This document shows, in pieces, positions 43,440 to 51,171 of a DNA stretch of 55,649 nucleotides. The DNA is from Candidatus Saccharimonadota bacterium (GTDB taxonomy: Bacteria > Patescibacteriota > Saccharimonadia > Saccharimonadales > Saccharimonadaceae). Made by a program: the position numbers and the translations under genes. Position 1 is the first letter of the stretch; each line of letters starts with the position of its first letter. The notes below the pieces were generated by a model. That model saw only the letters and a program-made list of their open reading frames with translations. It had not been told where the DNA came from and did not search any database. The stretch is from contig JAFWMO010000006.1 in the NCBI GenBank assembly GCA_017510705.1, positions 1 through 55,649 of the forward strand, in the 5' to 3' direction.

Positions 43440-44363
43440 TTAAAACTGCAAAAGCACAATACCTACCACCACCAAAACCGTAGCCACTAGATGCACTATC
43501 ACAGTTTTGCGATTAAGCTTCTCGCGACCAAACTTCGGCCAAATCAACGTAAGCAAAATCCCCATAAAGAAAATCACTACTGGCGTGACAGAATCTGATG
43601 CCGCCGAAGCAATCGCCACCGCTGGTGCCAAAATTAGCCCTGCACGATAAGTAATTTCCTTAAATACCCCAATCGTCCCGTTTATCGCAAGTGGCACCAA
43701 AACCTTTTTGCGACTAGTCTCAGCCACATATTTAAATCTTTTGCGCAATTTTGGTTGAGAATAAACAATAATAAGGTTTGCTACACCTTTGCCAAGAAAC
43801 ACCATAGCAATTTTTGGAATGATACTTAACGCGCCGGCATCCGTTTTTGCAAAAATCAAATTAGCGATCACCGCAATTGTTACGTAAATAATAGAATAAA
43901 ACACCGCCCGCATCCGAATTTTACGACTACGTTTTCTAGTAGTAGCTACAATCAAAATCGGCGCCAAAAGAATTACCGCAATCGCAATCAGCTGAAGCAA
44001 CGAAAAAGTCTCGCCTAAAAACATCCATCCCAAAGCTAGGTATAGCACTGGCGCAAGCTGAATAAAAATCCCAAGATCCGTCGAATCGTCTAATTCTAGC
44101 GCCCGAAAATATGGGATTCCTGCCAAACCGTGCATCAACCCTGCAACAAACAATATAAAAAGCGGCAAAAAAGGCGTAGCGACATATTCTTGCCAGAAAA
44201 AACAAACAATCGGAATTGTTACAACAATCCAACCCCACCCATAAAATAACTTTTGCGAAACTGCACCCTTGCCCTTAAAATAATAATCCGAAACGTAATT
44301 ATCCGTAAAAATATTAATACAATATAAAATAGTTGAAATTGAAACCAAAACTAGCCAATTCAC
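43440..44363 (-). CDS. EamA-like drug/metabolite transporter
   Basis: A 307-residue membrane protein with about ten hydrophobic helices in two related halves, as in the DMT superfamily. The substrate is unknown. The start is a GTG at 44363 overlapping the TGA stop of the exchanger gene (GTGA), so the two are translationally coupled. Confidence 0.82.
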   Translation of the reverse strand: MNWLVLVSISTILYCINIFTDNYVSDYYFKGKGAVSQKLFYGWGWIVVTIPIVCFFWQEYVATPFLPLFILFVAGLMHGLAGIPYFRALELDDSTDLGIFIQLAPVLYLALGWMFLGETFSLLQLIAIAVILLAPILIVATTRKRSRKIRMRAVFYSIIYVTIAVIANLIFAKTDAGALSIIPKIAMVFLGKGVANLIIVYSQPKLRKRFKYVAETSRKKVLVPLAINGTIGVFKEITYRAGLILAPAVAIASAASDSVTPVVIFFMGILLTLIWPKFGREKLNRKTVIVHLVATVLVVVGIVLLQF

Positions 44364-45334
44364 AAAAACGCCTCGTAAATAATAAAACCATAATATACCA
44401 AGAATACCAATAGCATTAATGCCCCCTCGCGTCGCGTAACTTTACTATCACGCCTAGTCATAATAAACAAAAGTAGCGCCGACAATATCAACATCACGAT
44501 ATCTATCATCTGAAAACTGCTTGGCGTAATTGTGCCAAAAATCGCCACCGGTAGCCCCATCACAATACATATATTAAATATGTTTGAACCAATAATATTT
44601 CCCACAATAAGGTCTGTTTCTTTTTTGCGCGCAGCAACAATCGTAGTTACAAGCTCTGGCAAAGATGTGCCAAGCGCGATAATTGTAAGTGCAATAATAC
44701 GATCAGACACACCCAAGCTCTGAGCAATCGTAGTCGCATTATTCACTACAAGTTGCGACCCACCGACTAGCCCCACCAACCCTACCATGGTCATCAAAAT
44801 CGCCACACCCATTTTGTACTTTGGCTTCTCTTTTTTCTTGGAAGCAGTTTCGCGATTTCGTATCGCCATTGCAACCAAATAATAAAGGAAAATCGCAAAC
44901 AACAACAAACAAATAATAGCATCGCCTCTAGTAATAGAATTTGTAATTGCTTGGTTCAAGGATGTGTCCAAAAACAAAACTACCAGCGCCGTAGAAATCA
45001 AAAGCAAAATTGGTATTTCCTTTTTTACGGTTTCTCTGCTAACCTTTATCGGGCAGATCAAAGCACCTACGCCAATCAAAAGCAACACGTTGATGATGTT
45101 GCTGCCAATCACATTTCCAAGCAACATATCCGTAGAACCACTCGCAAGCGACGAAATCGACACTGCAAGTTCTGGTGCACTTGTACCAAATGCTACGATG
45201 GTTAATCCGATTAAAGTCTTGGATACTCTAAAATGGGTTGCAATAGATGAGGCACCGTCCACCATCCAGTCTGCGCCCTTAATGAGTATTACAAAGCCTA
45301 CTATTAATAATATGATTGGGAGAATTAAATCCAT
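44360..45334 (-). CDS. Sodium/calcium exchanger family protein (CaxA/YrbG-like)
   Basis: A 324-residue antiporter with two inverted halves, each carrying a Gly-Thr-Ser-x-Pro-Glu-Leu motif (about residues 50 and 208) and a Gly-Asn-x-Ile-Gly-Ser-Asn motif. This is the alpha-repeat signature of cation/Ca2+ exchangers. It is operon-linked to the EamA-like gene. Confidence 0.93.
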   Translation of the reverse strand: MDLILPIILLIVGFVILIKGADWMVDGASSIATHFRVSKTLIGLTIVAFGTSAPELAVSISSLASGSTDMLLGNVIGSNIINVLLLIGVGALICPIKVSRETVKKEIPILLLISTALVVLFLDTSLNQAITNSITRGDAIICLLLFAIFLYYLVAMAIRNRETASKKKEKPKYKMGVAILMTMVGLVGLVGGSQLVVNNATTIAQSLGVSDRIIALTIIALGTSLPELVTTIVAARKKETDLIVGNIIGSNIFNICIVMGLPVAIFGTITPSSFQMIDIVMLILSALLLFIMTRRDSKVTRREGALMLLVFLVYYGFIIYEAFL

Positions 45335-45426
45335 AATTTTATGTTTTTATTTTTAATTATTATGTTTATATTATATTAAATATTTGCAAAATTGCAAGAT
45401 GTGCGATATAATAGACTCATTAATGT

Positions 45427-45503
45427 GCGAATGTAGCTCAGTTGTTTAGAGCGCTTCCTTGCCAAGGAAGAGGTCGAGAGTTAGAGTCTCTTCATTCGCA
45501 CCA
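45427..45503 (+). tRNA. tRNA-Gly(GCC) with an exchanged elbow pair, CCA encoded
   Basis: Acceptor, D-, anticodon (loop TTGCCAA) and T-stems all pair and CCA is encoded. The D-loop reads AGTTGTTTA, so position 19 is T and not G. The T-loop reads TTAGAGT, so position 56 is A and not C. The universal G19-C56 pair is thus replaced by U19-A56. The other five tRNAs in the window are normal at both sites. Confidence 0.92.
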
Positions 45504-45599
45504 TTTTTTTGTTCCAGAATTCTTCATCTAGCTGGAACTCTCGGGCTGCGCCAACGAGAGTTAGAGGCGCTTCTTGGCACCATTTTTTTTGTTCCAGAA
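45475..45599 (+). repeat. Tandem duplication of the tRNA-Gly 3' half with hairpins
   Basis: The tRNA-Gly T-arm, acceptor end, T-run and GTTCCAGAA (45475-45519) recur at 45555-45599 with about five differences, keeping the odd TTAGAG loop. Between them GTTCCAG pairs with CTGGAAC, and AACTCTCG pairs with CGAGAGTT around a GC-rich loop. The second copy is not a tRNA. Confidence 0.75.
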
Positions 45600-45601
45600 A
45601 A

Positions 45602-46636
45602 CTAAATTATTTTCCTATAAATACAACATTCATTCGTAATATCTCGGACCTTTTCAAATTTCAAATCTTCAAGCACCCTAAACTCAAGCGGACTCACCGC
45701 AAAACAACAAAGTTCCTGGATATAATATCGATTCTTTCGCATAGTACGAATGTACCTTTTGATTGCATTTTCAATTTTATAAATTGTGTCAGAATTAAAA
45801 TAGTCATCATTTAAAACAATTGCATTCAAATTTAAATAAGCTTTACGATTTTTGGTAAATTCCGCAATATCTTCTTTTGCAAAATCATCATAAAGGTCAT
45901 AAGAATTTAACATTTTTTCATAAACATCTTCTTTTAAATTCAAAAAATTCACATAGCCAATCACCTTATTTTCATCTTTTACCAAAATATAAGAATATTT
46001 ATGATCTTTTGTTAGCTCTTTTATTGTTTCCTCGTCCCATCTATATTCCCCATCCAAAGCCTTTCTATCCAACTTATCAATTTCATGCACAGTGCTCATT
46101 GAGATTCTAAGCGATTTCACAGTATAAATATTTGAACGGTGCAAATATTTATTGTAACCTCTCACCAAAATAGAAACATTAGAAACCACTATAAACATAT
46201 CTGAAACGGCATTAGCAAAATCGAAGAAGCACAAATCATAAACCACCCAAAGCGCATAAGAAACAATCCCGCCCACCACCATCGTGCGCTTGCTTTTTAG
46301 CATCACATAACCATCAACTACGCTGCCAAGCACCGCCAGTAAAGAAACCGCATCAAAACCTATAAAACAAAGAATCGCAAGGTATATCGGCAACGTAAAA
46401 TAAAAAATATATTTATCTTTATCGGTCTTATAATATCCAATAGATTTAATTAACTCAAAAATACTAATCCACAACCCGGCCGTCGCACCAACACAATAAT
46501 AATTAATGATATAAAGCACAGACGATATAATCTGCAAAAAGATAACTTTGTTCTCGCGTTTCGCATGATAGCTAATGAGGAGCATAATCCATGCCGCTAC
46601 CGCGCAAACCTGACCTACATAATAAATCGGTAGCAT
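45602..46636 (-). CDS. YgjV-like membrane domain fused to a GNAT-like domain
   Basis: A 344-residue protein. Residues about 1-165 hold six hydrophobic helices resembling the YgjV (Imp-YgjV) family. Residues about 170-344 are soluble with a GNAT acetyltransferase pattern (Val-Ile-Gly-Tyr-Val-Asn-Phe in the central strand, Leu-Asn-Ala-Ile-Val-Leu). It could be a membrane-tethered acetyltransferase; the acceptor is unknown. TATAAT lies exactly 6 nt before the ATG. Confidence 0.75.
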   Translation of the reverse strand: MLPIYYVGQVCAVAAWIMLLISYHAKRENKVIFLQIISSVLYIINYYCVGATAGLWISIFELIKSIGYYKTDKDKYIFYFTLPIYLAILCFIGFDAVSLLAVLGSVVDGYVMLKSKRTMVVGGIVSYALWVVYDLCFFDFANAVSDMFIVVSNVSILVRGYNKYLHRSNIYTVKSLRISMSTVHEIDKLDRKALDGEYRWDEETIKELTKDHKYSYILVKDENKVIGYVNFLNLKEDVYEKMLNSYDLYDDFAKEDIAEFTKNRKAYLNLNAIVLNDDYFNSDTIYKIENAIKRYIRTMRKNRYYIQELCCFAVSPLEFRVLEDLKFEKVRDITNECCIYRKII

Positions 46637-46688
46637 AACAGTATTATAGCATAGCCAAATAGATTATGTTTGTGCTTTTTGTACACTG

Positions 46689-46807
46689 ACTCTAGGACCT
46701 ACGGTGCAAGAGCTAGAAGCGCTTCTACAAACCACACCAAGAAGCTCCAGTCGGAGTTTCTTGTGTTTTGAGAGAAAATATATTATAATATGGATAGTTT
46801 TAGGAAG
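46689..46807 (+). repeat. 119-bp leader repeat, copy 1
   Basis: Identical, as far as I can read, to 47599-47717. It contains the palindrome TAGAAGCGCTTCTA, a hairpin AAGAAGCTCC-AGTC-GGAGTTTCTT and a promoter (TTGTGT, 17 nt, TATAAT at 46783-46788). It precedes the first of two paralogous genes. Confidence 0.92.
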
Positions 46808-46838
46808 CACATTACAAAAAAAAGGGGGGGTGATATAT

Positions 46839-47492
46839 TTGGAGCAATTTTGCATAGCAAGTATTTCTGAAAAAGCAACCGAATTAACAAATAAGATCGA
46901 AAACTACCAAACAATATTGAACGAGGCCGATGCGACCCGAGAAAAACTTTTTAAAGTAAAATCAGTCTATAATGATTTATATAGGCAGTTTTGTCGTGAT
47001 TTACCAATCGAAGCGCTAAAGCTGTCAGAAAAGATTAAGACTGATCAAGCCAACAAAAATGAACTGGCAAATGTGTTTTGCCGTCAAAAAACATTCCCCA
47101 ATGGCATTGATTACGCCAACGGCAAACCCAGCTCTTATCGATACAGTAATGCCTTTACAGCATACGGGAAAGAGAGAGAGCATGGATTTTTCGAGGGTGA
47201 CGAGGTTTATTATATCAATTGTAACGATAGTGCAGCAATTATTAATTATGAGCAACAAAACTACACACTGAAACACAGAATACTAATTAAAGTCAACGAC
47301 AAAACTCACGAACTTACGCCCGATATCTTCGCAATTGCATTCACGTTCTTTTACTATAAATACGACGCAAACATAATATCAGCAGTAGAAGAAACAAAAA
47401 ATTTTTTTGAAGAATACAGAGAAATCGGAACGCGACAACCTCAAGAGGACTTATCCAAGATCTTATTCAAAAACTATATTTTGCCATCCTAA
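46839..47492 (+). CDS. Hypothetical protein, first of a tandem pair
   Basis: A 217-residue protein with no recognised family. An N-terminal coiled-coil helix (about 1-55) leads to a Tyr-Asn-Asp-Leu-Tyr segment and a globular part with Ile-Leu-Ile-Lys-Val-Asn-Asp-Lys, then Phe-Thr-Phe-Phe-Tyr and a final Leu-Phe-Lys-Asn-Tyr. These segments recur in the next gene. There is no signal peptide. The frame is open upstream; TTG at 46839 was chosen because a run of seven G (46824-46830) sits 8 nt before it. It has the same leader and the same terminator type as its paralogue. Confidence 0.7.
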   Translation: MEQFCIASISEKATELTNKIENYQTILNEADATREKLFKVKSVYNDLYRQFCRDLPIEALKLSEKIKTDQANKNELANVFCRQKTFPNGIDYANGKPSSYRYSNAFTAYGKEREHGFFEGDEVYYINCNDSAAIINYEQQNYTLKHRILIKVNDKTHELTPDIFAIAFTFFYYKYDANIISAVEETKNFFEEYREIGTRQPQEDLSKILFKNYILPS

Positions 47493-47497
47493 AACAA

Positions 47498-47525
47498 AAA
47501 CCGGCTCTTCGGAGCCGGCTTTTTA
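47498..47525 (+). terminator. Terminator of the first paralogue
   Basis: CCGGCTC-TTC-GGAGCCGG followed by five T; the same hairpin ends the second paralogue at 48454-48481. Confidence 0.88.
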
Positions 47526-47599
47526 TTTAACTTTTAATAGTGGCTTCTTTACTTTGGATAGCTTAGCAGCCTTCTCAATCAATGCTTTAATTTTCATAA
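47525..47599 (-). pseudogene. 3'-terminal fragment of a GT8 glycosyltransferase gene
   Basis: Encodes the last 23 residues (Lys-Ile-Lys-Ala-Leu-Ile-Glu...Lys-Val-Lys, stop) of the glycosyltransferase at 48479-49453. The residues are identical, but many codons differ at synonymous positions. The rest of the gene is absent; leader copy 2 starts here. Confidence 0.75.
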
Positions 47600-47717
47600 C
47601 TCTAGGACCTACGGTGCAAGAGCTAGAAGCGCTTCTACAAACCACACCAAGAAGCTCCAGTCGGAGTTTCTTGTGTTTTGAGAGAAAATATATTATAATA
47701 TGGATAGTTTTAGGAAG
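47599..47717 (+). repeat. 119-bp leader repeat, copy 2
   Basis: Identical to 46689-46807 at an offset of 910 bp, including the palindrome, the hairpin and the promoter (TATAAT at 47693-47698). It precedes the second paralogue; similarity stops sharply before each start codon. Confidence 0.92.
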
Positions 47718-47749
47718 TAGTATTAAAAATTCAGAAAGAAGGTGATTAA

Positions 47750-48448
47750 ATGCCTACTAAGGAAAAGGGAACGCGAGTGATGAACAGATTGAAAAAAGCT
47801 GAAAACGAACTCAAAGAAGCCAAAAAGAAACTTAAAGAAACTAAAAAAGAACTTACGAAGTGTGAAACAGAAGTTGAAATAAGAGAAGAAAAAGTTGCAC
47901 AAGTACTCGCAGAATACAATTCATTGTATAAAGACTTCGCTTCGAAACTAGACAACGATACCTATGAGCTAATGAAAGAGTGGCATGATGGTCAAACTGC
48001 ACCAAAAGCCATACTCCGTAAGAAGCAACAAATTACCGTTCTTCATAAAAGCGAGAATCCTATTTACAGTTGGAATAACGAATATGAAATCTACTGCTAT
48101 TACCAAGCATTTAACATCGTTCAACAGGAACCATCAAATTTCTGCAAAAATTATCACACGAAACCATCCATCATTACTGCAAGCGATCCAAACCTAGAAA
48201 TCATGGAAAAAGCTCTAGTAAATGACAATGTGTTGATTAAAGTAGATGATCGATTTGAATCCTACAACATAGCCGACATAATTCCACTAATCTTCACGTT
48301 CTTTTATCGTGGCAATAGAAACTATGATGAAGCAATCAATAGCACAAAAGAGACACTTGAAAAAGAACTCATAATCGATAATTTAGAACGCTTAGAATAC
48401 AACACTATGCAATTACTCTTCAAAAAGTTCCTACTAGCCAATTCCTAA
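47750..48448 (+). CDS. Hypothetical protein, second of a tandem pair
   Basis: A 232-residue protein with a strongly charged Lys/Glu coiled coil (about 10-65), a Tyr-Asn-Ser-Leu-Tyr segment and a globular part. It shares Val-Leu-Ile-Lys-Val-Asp-Asp, Ile-Phe-Thr-Phe-Phe-Tyr and the final Leu-Phe-Lys-Lys-Phe with the first paralogue; elsewhere identity is low. Function unknown. AAGAAGGTGATTAA precedes the ATG. The pair has diverged although the leaders are identical. Confidence 0.76.
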   Translation: MPTKEKGTRVMNRLKKAENELKEAKKKLKETKKELTKCETEVEIREEKVAQVLAEYNSLYKDFASKLDNDTYELMKEWHDGQTAPKAILRKKQQITVLHKSENPIYSWNNEYEIYCYYQAFNIVQQEPSNFCKNYHTKPSIITASDPNLEIMEKALVNDNVLIKVDDRFESYNIADIIPLIFTFFYRGNRNYDEAINSTKETLEKELIIDNLERLEYNTMQLLFKKFLLANS

Positions 48449-48453
48449 AACAA

Positions 48454-48481
48454 AAACCGGCTCTTCGGAGCCGGCTTTTTA
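48454..48481. terminator. Terminator of the second paralogue
   Basis: Same stem as at 47498-47525. It also overlaps the end of the convergent glycosyltransferase gene. Confidence 0.88.
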
Positions 48482-49453
48482 TTTAACTTTTAACAACGGC
48501 TTTTTAACTTTAGACAATTTTGCAGCCTTCTCAATCAAGGCCTTAATTTTTGATGCAGCCTGGGCCTCATCGTCGGCAGTATATTTTTCTTTGCCGCGCA
48601 TCAGGTCGCCATAAAACCCTGTTCCCTTCGCAGCATTCCAAAATTCTTCACCACAATTTACATCTTCGTGAAACCATGGTTTTTTAGACAAATTAAAATG
48701 TAACAGCTTTGCACCTTTTGGATCTTCACCTTCCGGTTGGCAGTTCCACTCCTTGCCCAGATGCATAATTTTACCTTTCAAAATTACGTTGAGATAATCT
48801 TGATCTGGCGCCACGAGATCTGCATCTTCTTTAATTAAGTCAGTCATCTTTGTAATATAGTGAAGTCCGCGAAGTTTCTTTAAATCCATCAAAAGCACAC
48901 CAGAATTAATATATTCTTTATGTGGCACATCTAGCGCTTTTTCTACATACTCTACAAACTCTGGCACCATCGCAACTTTTGGATCCACGCGACCCGCAAT
49001 CGCATTTTCACCAAGGTCTATGTCGTACAGTTCACCAATATCACCCATCAAAATCGTATCACTATCAACATAGATTCCCTTGTCGTAGCGCATAAAAATT
49101 CTAGGAATAAACGCACGATAATAATATACTACATTAGCAAAGAAATCACCAGACCCACTACGCTTCGCACAGTACCGCACAATAATTTGCATGTACAGAT
49201 TATATTTCATCTTATGAAATTCAATCGAACAGTTATGGGTCACCATATTGCGAAGACGCAAACGATTTCTAATACTCAATTTATCATACATGATAATAAT
49301 ACGATAATATCGATTTGGATTTGCGTGCTTCATTACAGAATTGATCGAAGCGGCTGCATATTTTGCATAATCATTTGTAATCGTGTAAAAAACCGGCACC
49401 ACCTTGGTTTCTTTTACTTTTAATATATTTATACCCGTATTAAATATACTCAT
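48479..49453 (-). CDS. Glycosyltransferase family 8 protein
   Basis: A 324-residue GT8 (LgtC/glycogenin-like) enzyme using a nucleotide sugar to extend a surface glycan. The metal-binding Asp-x-Asp appears as Tyr-Val-Asp-Ser-Asp-Thr (about residue 126), followed by Asn-Ser-Gly-Val-Leu-Leu-Met and Asp-Gln-Asp-Tyr-Leu-Asn. A His at His-Phe-Asn matches the third metal ligand. The start overlaps the acyltransferase stop by 4 nt; the next genes form an envelope-glycan operon. The Lys-rich last 25 residues also occur as a fragment at 47525-47599. Confidence 0.9.
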   Translation of the reverse strand: MSIFNTGINILKVKETKVVPVFYTITNDYAKYAAASINSVMKHANPNRYYRIIIMYDKLSIRNRLRLRNMVTHNCSIEFHKMKYNLYMQIIVRYCAKRSGSGDFFANVVYYYRAFIPRIFMRYDKGIYVDSDTILMGDIGELYDIDLGENAIAGRVDPKVAMVPEFVEYVEKALDVPHKEYINSGVLLMDLKKLRGLHYITKMTDLIKEDADLVAPDQDYLNVILKGKIMHLGKEWNCQPEGEDPKGAKLLHFNLSKKPWFHEDVNCGEEFWNAAKGTGFYGDLMRGKEKYTADDEAQAASKIKALIEKAAKLSKVKKPLLKVK

Positions 49454-50286
49454 TTCTTTTTGTCTTTCTTGATATATTCAAAATAATTATACGTATTCTT
49501 CTTACTATATTTTATCATACTATCATAGGCCTCTTTTGCTAGCTTTGCACGATTTTCTTCATCAGATAATTTTGCGTCTGGCCAAAATGGACCATCAATA
49601 TAAACATCCATGCGTGGCAAATCGCCATGTTTTTTATCTTTGCGTTTGTGATAAGTAGTAGTCATCGTAAAAATCGGCACATTGTTGCGAACAGCATATT
49701 TAAAAGACTTGTCCCCGGCTGGAAATTTCTTGATCCCGGTATAATACGGCCAAAGATGTGCTTCTGGATAAATCACAACTACGCGTTTTTGCGAAAGCCT
49801 TTTATCCACCGCATCATTAAATGCCTTTTTCTCTTCTGAGGTCTTACCAAGTGGCAAACCACCAATAAGTGGAAGCATCTTACCAATTTTAGGAATTTTC
49901 AAATTAACCGGACTAATCACGGTGTATATTTTGCGGTCTGCAGCGAGAGCCGGCCCAAACACATCATGGAAAGGATTGGTATGATTGCAATAAAGCACAT
50001 AACCTTTCCCTTTTGCCGCCTTTAACTTTTCTCGGCCGTGAAACTTCGCTTGCCAATATCTACGTTCATACCACTGCCCGAATACGTAAAACCCAGAGAA
50101 CACAATCGATGCCCACATTCTTTTGAATGGATTCTTAAAAATAAACTCATATCCTTCTGGTAACCCTACTTCTATTTTCTTTTCTTGCTCGTCCGTCTTA
50201 ATCGGATCGTCTTCTTCGGATTCATAATAGAATACACGCTCTTCTTTTGGTATGTCTTTCTGGAATAGTTCGGCCTTCGCCATCAC
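49450..50286 (-). CDS. 1-acyl-glycerol-3-phosphate acyltransferase-like protein
   Basis: A 278-residue PlsC-like acyltransferase. The block-I motif reads Asn-His-Thr-Asn-Pro-Phe-His-Asp, where the His-to-Asp spacing is one longer than the canonical HX4D. Block III reads Tyr-Pro-Glu-Ala-His. There is a hydrophobic segment near residue 65. It overlaps both neighbours by 4 nt, so lipid acylation and glycosyl transfer are produced together, which suggests glycolipid synthesis. Confidence 0.8.
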   Translation of the reverse strand: MMAKAELFQKDIPKEERVFYYESEEDDPIKTDEQEKKIEVGLPEGYEFIFKNPFKRMWASIVFSGFYVFGQWYERRYWQAKFHGREKLKAAKGKGYVLYCNHTNPFHDVFGPALAADRKIYTVISPVNLKIPKIGKMLPLIGGLPLGKTSEEKKAFNDAVDKRLSQKRVVVIYPEAHLWPYYTGIKKFPAGDKSFKYAVRNNVPIFTMTTTYHKRKDKKHGDLPRMDVYIDGPFWPDAKLSDEENRAKLAKEAYDSMIKYSKKNTYNYFEYIKKDKKK

Positions 50287-51164
50287 AAATTCTCCTTAAG
50301 CTTACTGTACTCTTCTAGTATATCATCATACTCCGTAATTTTCAAAACCGAATGTACCCGCTCAATATCAAAAGGCTTTACTTTTTGCACTTTGAAATAT
50401 GGAAAGAACTTAAAATTATTCGAAAAATGATGTAAAACCGTATCGTTTCGTGGGCGCTCATCTTGCTCGTTATATTTTCTTGGCATCAGCTTTCTTTTGT
50501 TAATACACTTATTTAGCGCCGCCTGATCTGCCAGCATCATGCGCTTTTCTGCACATAGCGCTGCCGCACGCTCAAACATTTTCGTTTTAATACATTCTGG
50601 CATATTAAACAAAAGTACACCAGAATTCATATAATCTTGTTTTAGAAAACTAAAATCTTTTTTGTCACGCACATCTACCACAGCCGTATCATTTTTGCGT
50701 TTAAGAAGACCGTGATATTTATACCAACGTCGCCCATAAATATCTAGCACGCCCGCCGCCTCGATGCCGTCTAAATCAGTATTATAAAATTCACTTAGAT
50801 CACCACGACAAACCACATCGTAATCTAGATAAAGTACGCGGTCTAACTTTGCAATCTCTGGCACCTTATCTATGTATAGCCGAAGCATTGAACATGGCGT
50901 AAAATACGAACCCATGTTCTTTTTTGGTAGGTTCTCCACGAAAACTTTTGTTGCATCTATTAATTTTACAAAGCTTTTTGGGTTGGTATTTTTTACAAGG
51001 CCGTCTAGAAACTGTGCGGACTTTTCCGTAAACGCCACAGTATCCTTGTAATTAATTGTAATAATATAAAAATGTATTTCCCCGTGGTTGTGTTTTAAGA
51101 TCGACAAAATCGACACCAGCGCCCCACGCGCAATCCCCTTGTCCCCACAGTACAAAATATTCAT
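50283..51164 (-). CDS. Glycosyltransferase family 8 protein
   Basis: A 293-residue second GT8 enzyme. Tyr-Leu-Asp-Tyr-Asp-Val (about residue 103) is the Asp-x-Asp motif, then Asn-Ser-Gly-Val-Leu-Leu-Phe, Asp-Gln-Ala-Ala-Leu-Asn and His-His-Phe-Ser. Only about half the motifs match the other GT8 exactly, so it is a distant paralogue. TATAAT lies exactly 6 nt before the ATG, making it the first gene of the GT8-PlsC-GT8 operon. Confidence 0.9.
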   Translation of the reverse strand: MNILYCGDKGIARGALVSILSILKHNHGEIHFYIITINYKDTVAFTEKSAQFLDGLVKNTNPKSFVKLIDATKVFVENLPKKNMGSYFTPCSMLRLYIDKVPEIAKLDRVLYLDYDVVCRGDLSEFYNTDLDGIEAAGVLDIYGRRWYKYHGLLKRKNDTAVVDVRDKKDFSFLKQDYMNSGVLLFNMPECIKTKMFERAAALCAEKRMMLADQAALNKCINKRKLMPRKYNEQDERPRNDTVLHHFSNNFKFFPYFKVQKVKPFDIERVHSVLKITEYDDILEEYSKLKENL

Positions 51165-51171
51165 GTATATA

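Noticed and set aside
46704-46838. Longer N-terminus for the first paralogue
   Set aside because: This part is the 119-bp leader with promoter and hairpin. The second copy of the leader is not in frame with its gene.
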